Of a DNA stretch of 64,000 nt, positions 16,816 through 25,066 are shown one piece after another. The stretch lies in the NCBI RefSeq assembly GCF_003703395.1, contig NZ_RDQN01000001.1, positions 1 through 64,000 on the forward strand, read 5' to 3'. Every line of letters begins with the position of its first letter. The first letter of the stretch is position 1. The notes beneath the pieces are model-generated. The model saw only the letters and a list, made by a program, of their open reading frames with translations. It did no database searches and was not told the origin of the DNA. This DNA is from Pseudoxanthomonas spadix. GTDB lineage: Bacteria; Pseudomonadota; Gammaproteobacteria; Xanthomonadales; Xanthomonadaceae. Both the position numbers and the translations under genes were made by a program.

Positions 16816-18380
16816 GCCGCGGGCGCCTCCAGCAGGATCCGCAGCGGTTCCAGTTCGTCGGCGTACCGTTTCCAGGCGCCGACGCCCCGGCTGTTGATCG
16901 GTTCGCGGACCTGGGCGCTGCTGGCGGTGGCAACCGGCGCCGGGTTGCCGGTGATGTCGGCCAGGCCAGGCCAGGCCGGAAGGCCGGCGAAATCCAGCAC
17001 CTCGGCGATCACCCGCGGCGAATCCTCCACCAGTGCCTCGTAGGACACCACCTTCACCGCCTGCGGCGCCATGCGCTGCCAGCGCGCCATCAGCTTCTCG
17101 ACGCCGCGAACACGCGTGGCCAGCGACTTGAAGTCGTAGCTGTAGGGGTACGCGCTGCCCTGGAACAGCTCCTTCAGGTTGGAGAACGCCGCATCCATTG
17201 GCTGCCGCTGCATCACCAGGATCCTGGCGTGGGGCAGCGCCTGCACGATCAGCGGGATGTTGAAGAAATTCTGCGGGTTCTTGTCGATGGCAAAGGCGGT
17301 GGCCGAGGCATGGCGACGCAGGCGCTGCATGTACAGATGCCCCACCGCACGATGGTCCAGGTGCATGAAGTCCGCGGGTCGATGCGCTTCCAGCAGGGTG
17401 CTGAAGAACCGGTCGGAGACTTCGCTGACCGCCACCGCGAAGTCGTTGCGCTCGCCCACCGAGCTGACCCATCCGTGGTTGCCCAGGATCCGGTCCAGGA
17501 GCGTGGTCCCGGTGCGCGGAAGTCCCACGATGAACAGCGGCGTGGGTTGCTCGGCCTTGGTGTCCGTTCGGGTGCCAGGCGACCAGTCCAGCGCATGCAG
17601 TGCCTCGAGCCTGGCCTGGTCCTGCGCCGGGTCGTGGTGCAGCCGCTGCTGCATGATGCCGGCGCCCGATGCCAGTGCCTGCCAGGCGCGCGGATCGCGG
17701 CCCCGGTCGTACTCATGGAAGAGCGAGTACAGCAGGTGCGCCTGCTCGATGCCGTCGGCGGGATGCGCCTGGCGCGCGGCTTCCAGTCGGGCCAGGCGGT
17801 GGCCCTGCATGCCATCGCGCGCCTGGGTCGCGATCGCCCAGTGTGCGTCGACCAGGGCCGGGTCCAGCGCCAGGCTGCGCTCATGGAGCACGGCGGCCTC
17901 CTGGAGGCGGCCGAGATAGCGCAACACGTTGGCGCGCGTGAACACCAGCAGCGCATTGGGAGCCAGCCGAGGCTGGACGCCATCGAGGAAACGCAGGGCA
18001 TCGTCATAGCGTCCGGCCAGCCAGAGATGCTGGGCCAGTGCCGGCGATTGCCGCAGGACGTCAGGGTCGCTCCAGTCGGCAGAAAGGATGACCGAAGCCA
18101 CTTCCGCGTCTTCGGCAAAGTCCAGCAGCCGCAGGGTCACATAGCCAAGATGGCGCGCGCTCGCCCCCAGTCGGACCGCATCGGCGGCCTGGAGCGCGTG
18201 CTGGCGGGCCTGGCGGTAGCGCCCGTTGAATTGCGCGAACCGCGACAGGCGCAGTCGGGCCGGGATGTGGCGCGCGTCGAGCCGCAGCAGTGCTTCATAT
18301 TCTTTGCGTGCCGACTGCAGGTCGCGCTGCGCCTCGAATTCCTGCCCTCGGGCCCAGTGGGCGTTCAATGGTGGCTGCAT
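16812..18380 (-). CDS. TPR-containing sulfotransferase (first of a tandem pair)
   Basis: The same architecture as its downstream partner: TPR helices in the first 270 residues (RYRQARQHALQAADAV and similar), then a sulfotransferase domain with the PAPS 5'-loop GLPRTGTTLLDRIL and a 3'-phosphate region around ARILVMQRQPMDAAFSNLKE. The conserved NPQNFFNIPLI and PYSYDF segments are shared with the partner (LPSNFLNIGFI and PYSYDL). It begins 78 bp beyond the terminator that ends the TonB-receptor gene, so it probably has its own promoter although it points the same way. Substrate unknown. Confidence 0.88.
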   Translation of the reverse strand: MQPPLNAHWARGQEFEAQRDLQSARKEYEALLRLDARHIPARLRLSRFAQFNGRYRQARQHALQAADAVRLGASARHLGYVTLRLLDFAEDAEVASVILSADWSDPDVLRQSPALAQHLWLAGRYDDALRFLDGVQPRLAPNALLVFTRANVLRYLGRLQEAAVLHERSLALDPALVDAHWAIATQARDGMQGHRLARLEAARQAHPADGIEQAHLLYSLFHEYDRGRDPRAWQALASGAGIMQQRLHHDPAQDQARLEALHALDWSPGTRTDTKAEQPTPLFIVGLPRTGTTLLDRILGNHGWVSSVGERNDFAVAVSEVSDRFFSTLLEAHRPADFMHLDHRAVGHLYMQRLRRHASATAFAIDKNPQNFFNIPLIVQALPHARILVMQRQPMDAAFSNLKELFQGSAYPYSYDFKSLATRVRGVEKLMARWQRMAPQAVKVVSYEALVEDSPRVIAEVLDFAGLPAWPGLADITGNPAPVATASSAQVREPINSRGVGAWKRYADELEPLRILLEAPAA

Positions 18381-18457
18381 TTGGCGTGGTCTTGGAAGGT
18401 CTGTGCGGGTGCAAGGATAGCGGTCGTCCTGCCCCGTCGGGCAGGGCGTGGCAGATA

Positions 18458-18492
18458 AAGAAAGGGCCGCCTTGCGGCGGCCCCTCTTTGAC
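18458..18492 (-). terminator. Intrinsic terminator of the TonB-receptor gene
   Basis: Read on the minus strand: an 8-bp GC stem, GGGCCGCC with GGCGGCCC around a four-base loop (18464-18483), followed by CTTTCTTT. It lies 20-55 bp after the receptor stop codon and would separate that transcript from the sulfotransferase genes. Confidence 0.85.
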
Positions 18493-18512
18493 GATCGTGA
18501 TGCAGGCTTCGA

Positions 18513-21500
18513 TCAGAAGTCGTACTGCGCCATGAAGCGGAAATAGCGCGGCGTCTGGTACGAGTCCGGCAGCAGGTAGGTCGGCGAAGGCTGACCGGTG
18601 GGGTTGATTTCCGCCGTCTCGTTGATGGCGGTCACCTTCTGCCTGTTGAAGACGTTGAACACGTCGACCTTGAACTGCCAGCCTTCCATGGCGGAGGGTT
18701 TGTAGGCGACGTTCAGGTCCAGGTTGTTGGTCCATGGCAGGCGTCCTGCCTTGCCACGTGGGACCGCCACGACCGTTGCATCGTCCACGCCACCATCGGT
18801 CGTCGTGCCGCAACGCATGAAGGACGAGCCGTACGGGTGGGGCGCGAAGTTGGTCTGGATGATCTTGCCGGTGGGGTCGCGCACCGGCGGCGCGTCGTTC
18901 AGATCCAGCATGCCCATGCAGTTCTTCGGACGTCCGGATTGCACGATGAAGTTGCCGCCCACCGACCATTCCTCGTTGAACTGGTAGTTGCCGAACAACT
19001 TGATCGTATGGCGCCGGTCATTGGGCAGGTAGCCGTAGGTATCGACCGTCAGTTCCTTGTAGTCGAAGTCCTGGGTGACATTGGTGTCGTCCTGGCCGAT
19101 GTCGGATTTCACGCCACCTTCGGTGTTGCCCTTGCTGTAGGCCAGCGTGTAGTTGGCCTGGAAGAAGAACTTGTCGTAGTTGCCGTCCAGGGTGAAGTCC
19201 AGTGCCCTGTAGGTGCGCTTGGCCTGCGGGCTGAGCAGGTCCGCGTCCACTTCGGTGGTGATGTAGTTGCCGTCGCCCAGCAGATCGGTGATGTAGACCG
19301 CGTCCTCGCCCGGGTTGAACATGCGGCAGTACGGGAAGCCACCGTTGGGAAGGATGTAGTCCAGCCCGGCCTCCTCGGCCGCATGGGCGATCGGCGTGTA
19401 ATCGCAGTTGTCGTCGATGGCGGCCTTGAGCTTGCGATAGGTGCCCTTGACGCCGAAGCTCAGGTGCTCGGTCAATGCCTGCTGGAAGCCCAGGATATAT
19501 TCGTCCTGGTACATCGGGTCGAGGTTGGTCGAGGCGATCGTCTTGGGATCCTTGGAACCACCGAACTCGCCGTTGATGTACTGGATCGGGCTGATCGGAA
19601 CGGCACCCAGCGGCGCGCCGGTGACCGGATCGACGCCGGTGTAGCTGTAGAACTGCCGCGAAAACACCGATGCGCTGGCGCCGCGGATGGCCACGCTGGA
19701 GGTCAGCGGCAGCGCATAACGGCCGGCGTTACCATAGATCTTCAGCGACGAATCGCCGTTGACATCCCACGAAAAGCCAAGCCGGGGGCCAAACTGGTTC
19801 TCGATCTCGACGTAGGCATCGCCGTCGCCGTTGAGGTTCTCGAACGAATCCCAGCGCAGGCCCACATAGGCCAGGAAGTTGTCGGTGATGTTCCAGTTGT
19901 CCTCGATGTAGAAGGCCTCCTGGTTCACCTCGACGGTGGCGCCCTGGTTGACGATCTGCTCACGCACGCGATTGACGCCGGCGGCGGTGGTGCTGTACTG
20001 CCAAATGCGGCCGCCCTCGTAGGAGGCGCCCGCCACAGACTCGTAGTCGTCGCGGTCGTAGCCAAAGCGGATCAGGTGGTCGCCCAGTGCCCACTCAGCG
20101 TCGATGCGGTACTGGTCGCGGGTGTCCTCGCCGTTCTCGGCGTCGATGGTCGTGCCGGTGATGTTGCAGGTGCTGCGGTACTGGCCGGTCAGCTGCCGCT
20201 GCGCCAACGGACGCGAATCCTGGATGATGGGGCAACCGGTAGCCGGGTTGTTGAGGTCGCCGCCGTAGGATGCCTTGCTGCCGTCGGGATAGCGCAGATA
20301 CTGTTCGCGCGAGAACTCGCTGTGGCCATACAGGGCCGAGAGGGTGAATGTATCGGTGAGGTAACCGGTGTAGCGGCCGATATAGTTCTCGCCGCCCTGC
20401 TCACTGAAGAAGCTACCGATCTTGTCTCCGCGATCGGTCTCTCCGGGCGTGTTGGCGTAGGCGACCTGCTTGGTCTTCTCCTTGTCGGAGAACGCGGTGA
20501 ACTCCAAGGTGTGGCGGTCGCTGATGTTCCAGTCCAGCTTGACCAGCCAGGTCGGATCGCGTTGGTCCTCATTGAGGTTCTGGTTGGACAGGACCGAGCC
20601 CCATTCGTCACTCTCGGTCTTCCCGTACTGGATCAGGCCGTAGGCAAACAACTTGTCCTGGATCAGCGCGCCGCTGGCCCAGGCCGAGGTGACCCAGCTC
20701 TCGCTTTCATCTTCGGAGTTGTCCGAGCGCAGCGTGCCGTATTCGCCGGTCAGCGGATTGGCATAGAGCGTGTCGCGGGTATGGGCCTGCAGTGCCTTGG
20801 GCTCGAAGAACACGTTGCCGCCGGCATGGAATTCATTGGTACCGCGCTTGGTGACCTGGCTGACCACGCCACCGAGCGAACGGCCGAATTCGGCGCCATA
20901 ACCGCCGGTCTTGATCTGCTGCTCGGCGATCGCCTCAAACGGGACCTGGGCAAAGTTGAGGCCGCGGAACGAGTTGGTGATGTTGAAGCCGTTGACGTAA
21001 TACTGGTTCTCGGCCACCGAGGCGCCACCGAACGAGGCGAGGTTGCCGAACGCGGAGTCGCCGCGCACGGTGCCCGGCGCCAGCAGGGCGACTGAGGTGG
21101 TGTCGCGCGCAACCGGGATGCGCGCGATCTGCTCGGCGGTCAGGATGGTGGTGGACTCTACCGAAGACACGTCGATCGGGTTGAGCATGGCGGTTCCGCG
21201 GACCTGCACCGTGCCCAGGGTCGAGGCGGCGCCTTCAGCAGTGACGAAATTGACGGTCGAGCCACTGCCGACCAGGACGCGCACGCCCTCGCGGACTTCG
21301 GTGGTCCCGTCGGCGCCCTGCTTGGTCAGGGTATAGGTGCCGGTGGGCAGCGTGGAGAAGCGATAGCTTCCGTCTGCGCCCGCCGTCACGGAGCGGGAAA
21401 AACCCGTATCCGGGTTGGTGATCTGCAGGGTCGAGCCTGCCGGTGCCTGACCGGAAATGGAGCCGGTCGATTGCTGCGCGAACGCGACGGTGCTGAAACA

Positions 21501-21563
21501 CATGCCAAGGGCAACGCTGAGTGCGGTGCGCTGCATCGCTTGTTTGGTGCGGTTGACTGCCAC
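18513..21563 (-). CDS. Oar-like TonB-dependent outer-membrane receptor
   Basis: This 1016-residue outer-membrane protein starts at GTG 21563, supported by AGGAGAG 6 nt upstream and by the MNRTKQAM-type N-terminus that leads a signal peptide cleaved after VAFA. The mature N-terminus is a carboxypeptidase-regulatory-like domain (GSISGQAPAGSTLQITNPDTG...GSYRFSTLPTGTYTL). Next comes a plug domain with GGYGAEFGRSLGGVVSQVTK, then a beta-barrel ending in ...RYFRFMAQYDF with the terminal phenylalanine needed for BAM assembly. These features mark the Oar-like class, whose ligands may be proteins or peptides and are mostly unknown. An upstream in-frame ATG at 21629 lacks a ribosome-binding site. Confidence 0.93.
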   Translation of the reverse strand: MAVNRTKQAMQRTALSVALGMCFSTVAFAQQSTGSISGQAPAGSTLQITNPDTGFSRSVTAGADGSYRFSTLPTGTYTLTKQGADGTTEVREGVRVLVGSGSTVNFVTAEGAASTLGTVQVRGTAMLNPIDVSSVESTTILTAEQIARIPVARDTTSVALLAPGTVRGDSAFGNLASFGGASVAENQYYVNGFNITNSFRGLNFAQVPFEAIAEQQIKTGGYGAEFGRSLGGVVSQVTKRGTNEFHAGGNVFFEPKALQAHTRDTLYANPLTGEYGTLRSDNSEDESESWVTSAWASGALIQDKLFAYGLIQYGKTESDEWGSVLSNQNLNEDQRDPTWLVKLDWNISDRHTLEFTAFSDKEKTKQVAYANTPGETDRGDKIGSFFSEQGGENYIGRYTGYLTDTFTLSALYGHSEFSREQYLRYPDGSKASYGGDLNNPATGCPIIQDSRPLAQRQLTGQYRSTCNITGTTIDAENGEDTRDQYRIDAEWALGDHLIRFGYDRDDYESVAGASYEGGRIWQYSTTAAGVNRVREQIVNQGATVEVNQEAFYIEDNWNITDNFLAYVGLRWDSFENLNGDGDAYVEIENQFGPRLGFSWDVNGDSSLKIYGNAGRYALPLTSSVAIRGASASVFSRQFYSYTGVDPVTGAPLGAVPISPIQYINGEFGGSKDPKTIASTNLDPMYQDEYILGFQQALTEHLSFGVKGTYRKLKAAIDDNCDYTPIAHAAEEAGLDYILPNGGFPYCRMFNPGEDAVYITDLLGDGNYITTEVDADLLSPQAKRTYRALDFTLDGNYDKFFFQANYTLAYSKGNTEGGVKSDIGQDDTNVTQDFDYKELTVDTYGYLPNDRRHTIKLFGNYQFNEEWSVGGNFIVQSGRPKNCMGMLDLNDAPPVRDPTGKIIQTNFAPHPYGSSFMRCGTTTDGGVDDATVVAVPRGKAGRLPWTNNLDLNVAYKPSAMEGWQFKVDVFNVFNRQKVTAINETAEINPTGQPSPTYLLPDSYQTPRYFRFMAQYDF

Positions 21564-21806
21564 AGTCTCTCTCCTGACTACGGTATGAATTGAAGGATCC
21601 CGTGTGTCATCTCTGGCAAGCCGTGACAACGGTTAACCGGAATTTAGCGGTCTTCGCCGCACAAGTCACGAAAAATTAATGAAGTGCCGGTCCGAAGGCG
21701 GATTTCCCGACGTGAGTCAAATTCAGTCATGTGAAGTTGCCTGGTTGCGGTCACCCGCAGAGACGGTCGGCTGCGCGCCTTGGCCGAAGGCTGGCTCGCG
21801 TCGCGG

Positions 21807-22538
21807 TCAACGCCCCAGCTCAAACACCACATCGATGCTCACCGAGAGCGTGGCTTCACCCGGCGAGACCGGGGTGCTGTCGGCCACCTTGGCGCGCGCG
21901 GTCATCATCACCGGGCTCGGGCCGCCGCCGCTGGCGCCTTCGGAAATGCTGACGATGCGCCGGACCTTGAGGCCCAGGCCGCTGGCGTAGGTTTCGGCGC
22001 GGGCCTGGGCCTGCTTGAGGGCAGACAGGCGGGCCTGGTCGTAGAGCGGTTCGGGCTGCTCGATCTCGAAGGTCGGGCCGTTGATCTGGTTGGCGCCCTG
22101 GGCGGCGAGGGCATCGAGCACCTGACCCAGCTCGGCGAGCCTGCGGACCCTGAGGTTGACGGTATTGGTGGCCTGGTAGCCGGTGATCTTCGGGGCCTGG
22201 TTGTCGCGGTAGTCGTATTGCGGGCTGAGCATCACCCCGCTGGTCTGGATGTCCTTCTCGGCGATGCCGGCCTTCCTGATCGCCGCCATGAGCTGGGTCA
22301 TCTGGGCGGCGTTCTGGGCGATGGCGGTGTTGCCGTCCACGGCCTGGGTGACCACGCCGGCGGAGAGGGTGGCGATGTCCGGCGCGCGGCTGGCTTGTGC
22401 CTGGGAGGACACTGACAGCAGCGTGCCGTCGGCCGGCAGGGTGTAGCCGGAGGCGGTCTGGGCTGAAGCGGGCATGGCGGCGCCTCCAAGGGCGAGGACG
22501 AGGGCGATCAGCAGCGGGCGAAGACGGGGGTTGCGCAT
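21807..22538 (-). CDS. SIMPL (DUF541) domain periplasmic protein
   Basis: A 243-residue protein with a clear Sec signal peptide (basic n-region, [15 protein letters not shown] core, cleavage after ASA). The mature part is a SIMPL/DUF541 domain: [27 protein letters not shown] opening, [14 protein letters not shown] in the middle, and the closing [16 protein letters not shown] strand. Family members such as E. coli YggE and mouse SIMPL reduce oxidative stress or act in signalling; no enzymatic function is established. It is transcribed divergently from maf, with which it shares a 135-bp promoter region. Confidence 0.88.
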   Translation of the reverse strand: MRNPRLRPLLIALVLALGGAAMPASAQTASGYTLPADGTLLSVSSQAQASRAPDIATLSAGVVTQAVDGNTAIAQNAAQMTQLMAAIRKAGIAEKDIQTSGVMLSPQYDYRDNQAPKITGYQATNTVNLRVRRLAELGQVLDALAAQGANQINGPTFEIEQPEPLYDQARLSALKQAQARAETYASGLGLKVRRIVSISEGASGGGPSPVMMTARAKVADSTPVSPGEATLSVSIDVVFELGR

Positions 22539-22673
22539 GGCGGTGTCCTGTTCCAGGGCGGTGGCGGGAGGGTATCCCACGCCATGAACGGGCGGTCGGC
22601 CAAGTCGGGGTTGCGGCGGGCGCGCGCGCGCCGGGTCATCGTTGCGCCAGGCGCCGCGGAGTATCCTGCACCC

Positions 22674-23240
22674 ATGCTGTTTCTTGCCTCCCAATCCCCC
22701 CGGCGCGCCGAGCTGCTGGCCCGTCTCGGGGTGCGCTTCGATGTGTTGACCCTGGACATCCCCGAGCAGCGCCAGCCTGGCGAGGCGGCGCTGGACTACG
22801 TGCGCCGGGTGGCGCAGGAGAAGGCGCAGGCCGGCCTGGCACGGCTGCCCGAGCAGCCGGGCGCGGTGGTGCTTGGTGCGGACACCGAAGTGATCCTGGA
22901 CGATGTCGTGTTCGGCAAGCCGGCCGACCAGGCCGATGCGGCGGCCATGCTGCAGCGCCTGTCCGGGCGCACGCACGCGGTGGCCAGCGCGGTGTCGGTG
23001 GTCGCGGCCGGGCGCCAGGCGCAGCTGCTCAACGTGTCGGAGGTGACCTTCGCGGAGCTGACCGGGCAGGCCATTGCCCGCTACGTGGCCACCGGCGAAT
23101 CGATGGGCAAGGCCGGCGCCTACGCCATCCAGGGCCGTGGCGAGGCGCTGATCACCCACCTTTCCGGCAGCTATTCCGGTGTAATGGGTCTTCCGCTGCA
23201 CGACGCAGCGCGCCTGCTTGCGCAATTCGGAGTGCTTTGA
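22674..23240 (+). CDS. maf: Maf-family nucleotide pyrophosphatase (YhdE type)
   Basis: Maf proteins hydrolyse dTTP, UTP and modified pyrimidine triphosphates to monophosphates and are linked to septum inhibition. The 188-residue protein has the family hallmarks: [12 protein letters not shown] with Ser and Arg residues that bind phosphate, [10 protein letters not shown] with the catalytic Asp, and [12 protein letters not shown]. The ATG at 22674 is where homology begins. The stop overlaps the next gene by one base (TGATG), so maf and rng are coupled, the same pair seen in E. coli (yhdE-rng). Confidence 0.94.
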   Translation: MLFLASQSPRRAELLARLGVRFDVLTLDIPEQRQPGEAALDYVRRVAQEKAQAGLARLPEQPGAVVLGADTEVILDDVVFGKPADQADAAAMLQRLSGRTHAVASAVSVVAAGRQAQLLNVSEVTFAELTGQAIARYVATGESMGKAGAYAIQGRGEALITHLSGSYSGVMGLPLHDAARLLAQFGVL

Positions 23241-24736
23241 TGTCCGAGGAGATCCTGGTCAACGTCACCCCGCGGGAGACCCGGGTGGCGGTGGTGGAAA
23301 ACGGCATGCTGCAGGAACTGCACATCGAGCGCGGCTGGCGCCGCGGCATCGTCGGCAACATCTACAAGGGTCAGGTGCAGCGGGTGATGCCCGGGATGCA
23401 GGCGGCTTTCGTGGAGATCGGCCATGACCGGGCCGCCTTCCTGCACGCCAGCGACATCGTCCGCGCCGGGCCACCGTCGAACGTGGCTGCCGGCGAGGAA
23501 GTGCCGCTGCCGCCGGCACCCATCGCGCCGGCGTCCATTTTGGAGCTGGTGCGCGACGGCCAGGACGTGGTGGTGCAGGTGGTCAAGGACCCGATCGGTT
23601 CCAAGGGCGCGCGCCTGACCACCCAGATCAGCATTCCCTCGCGCTATCTGGTGCTGCTGCCGCAGTCCAGGGTGATCGGGGTGTCGGCGCGGATCGAGGA
23701 CGAGGCCGAGCGCGCCCGGCTCAGGCGTCTGATCACCGAGCTGTCTTCGCAGCACGGCAGCATGGGCTACATCGTGCGCACCAATGCCGAAGGCCAGCCG
23801 GCCGAGGCGCTGGCCGAGGACGTGGCCTATCTGTCGCGGGTGTGGAACGTGATCAACCGGCGCGCCGGCGAGATGGCCCCGCGCGCGCTGCTCTACGAGG
23901 ACCTGAGCCTGCCGCTGCGCGCGGTCCGCGACCTGATCCGCAAGGACGTGGAGAAGGTCAAGGTCGATTCGCGCGAAACCTACGAGCGCCTGCAGGCCTT
24001 CGTCGCCAAGTACATGCCGCCGCTGGCCGAGCGCATCGAGCTGTATGGCGGCGATCGGCCGATCTTCGACCTGTACGGGGTCGAGGACGAGATCGGCCGC
24101 GCCCTGGACAAGCAGGTGCCGCTGAAGTCCGGAGGCTACCTGGTGATCGACCAGACCGAGGCGATGACCACCATCGACGTCAACACCGGTTCGTTCCTGG
24201 GCCAGCGCAACCTGGAGGAAACGGTCTACCGAACCAACCTGGAAGCGGCGCAGGCGGTGGCCCGGCAGCTGCGGCTGCGCAACCTGGGCGGGATCATCAT
24301 CATCGACTTCATCGACATGTCCGATGCCGAGCACAAGCGCCAGGTGCTGCGCACGCTGGAAAAGGGTCTGGCGCGCGACCATGCCCGCACCACGGTCTAC
24401 GACTTCTCGCCGCTGGGGCTGGTGGAGATGACCCGCAAGCGCACCGTGGAAAGCCTGGAACGCCAGCTGTCCGAGCCCTGCAGCGCCTGCGGCGGGCGGG
24501 GCATGGTCAAGACCGCCGAGACGGTGACCTACGAGATCTTCCGCGAGATCACCCGCGCCACCCGCCAGTTCGAAGCCGCGCGCCTGCTGGTGATCGCCTC
24601 GCCGCAGGTGGTGGCGCGGATCACCGACGAGGAGTCGCAGGCGGTGGCCGAGCTGGAGGAGTTCCTGGGCAAGTCGATCCGCTTCCAGGCCGATGGGCAG
24701 TACCTGCAGGAACAGTTTGATGTCGTGCTGCTTTGA
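23240..24736 (+). CDS. rng: Ribonuclease G
   Basis: RNase G trims the 5' end of 16S rRNA and takes part in mRNA decay. The 498-residue length, without the long C-terminal scaffold, separates it from RNase E. It has the N-terminal S1 domain split by the catalytic core (GNIYKGQVQRVMPGMQAAFVEIG), the DNase I-like catalytic sequence TTIDVNTGSFLG with IIIIDFIDMSDAEHK (two Mg-binding Asp), and the Zn-link CSACGGRG. The start overlaps the maf stop. Its stop is followed at once by a heptamer repeat region instead of yhdP. Confidence 0.95.
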   Translation: MSEEILVNVTPRETRVAVVENGMLQELHIERGWRRGIVGNIYKGQVQRVMPGMQAAFVEIGHDRAAFLHASDIVRAGPPSNVAAGEEVPLPPAPIAPASILELVRDGQDVVVQVVKDPIGSKGARLTTQISIPSRYLVLLPQSRVIGVSARIEDEAERARLRRLITELSSQHGSMGYIVRTNAEGQPAEALAEDVAYLSRVWNVINRRAGEMAPRALLYEDLSLPLRAVRDLIRKDVEKVKVDSRETYERLQAFVAKYMPPLAERIELYGGDRPIFDLYGVEDEIGRALDKQVPLKSGGYLVIDQTEAMTTIDVNTGSFLGQRNLEETVYRTNLEAAQAVARQLRLRNLGGIIIIDFIDMSDAEHKRQVLRTLEKGLARDHARTTVYDFSPLGLVEMTRKRTVESLERQLSEPCSACGGRGMVKTAETVTYEIFREITRATRQFEAARLLVIASPQVVARITDEESQAVAELEEFLGKSIRFQADGQYLQEQFDVVLL

Positions 24737-24737
24737 G

Positions 24738-25040
24738 GCCGGGGCCGGGGCCGGGGACCCGGGACCCGGGACCCGGCAAAGCGGGATTTCGGCGTGTCCG
24801 TTGCCGCTTTCGCCGTTTCAGGGGCGAGATCCAACACTCCGGCGACAGCGTGAGGCCGTCGGTCCAACTTTTGCCGTTGCTTCCCCGGGTCCCGGGTCCC
24901 GGGAAAGCGGGATTTCGGCGTGTCCGTTGCCGCTTTCGCCGTTTCACGGGCGAGATCCAACACTCCGGCGACAGCGTGAGGCTGTCGGTCCAGCGTTTGC
25001 CGTTGCTTCCCCGGGTCCCGGGTCCCGGGCCCCGGGTCCC
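24738..25040 (+). repeat. Heptamer repeats with a 126-bp tandem duplication between rng and yhdP
   Basis: The gap opens with GGGACCC heptamers (about 24756-24775), then holds two nearly identical 126-bp units. The sequence AAAGCGGGATTTCGGCGTGT starts at 24778 and again at 24904. Each unit ends in GGGTCCC heptamers, and a third, variant heptamer block with GGGCCCC closes the region. The two copies differ at only a few positions. The heptamer is the same as in the holA-nadD array but the unit between heptamers is unrelated, so the heptamer is the mobile or expanding part and the spacer is local. No gene or convincing RNA is visible in this stretch. Confidence 0.95.
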
Positions 25041-25066
25041 GGCTCCCCGGCCCCGGCCATCGCTTG

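Noticed and set aside
18837-21095. 752-codon plus-strand ORF opposite the TonB receptor
   Set aside because: The minus strand encodes a full Oar-like receptor with signal peptide; the plus frame has no recognisable domain.
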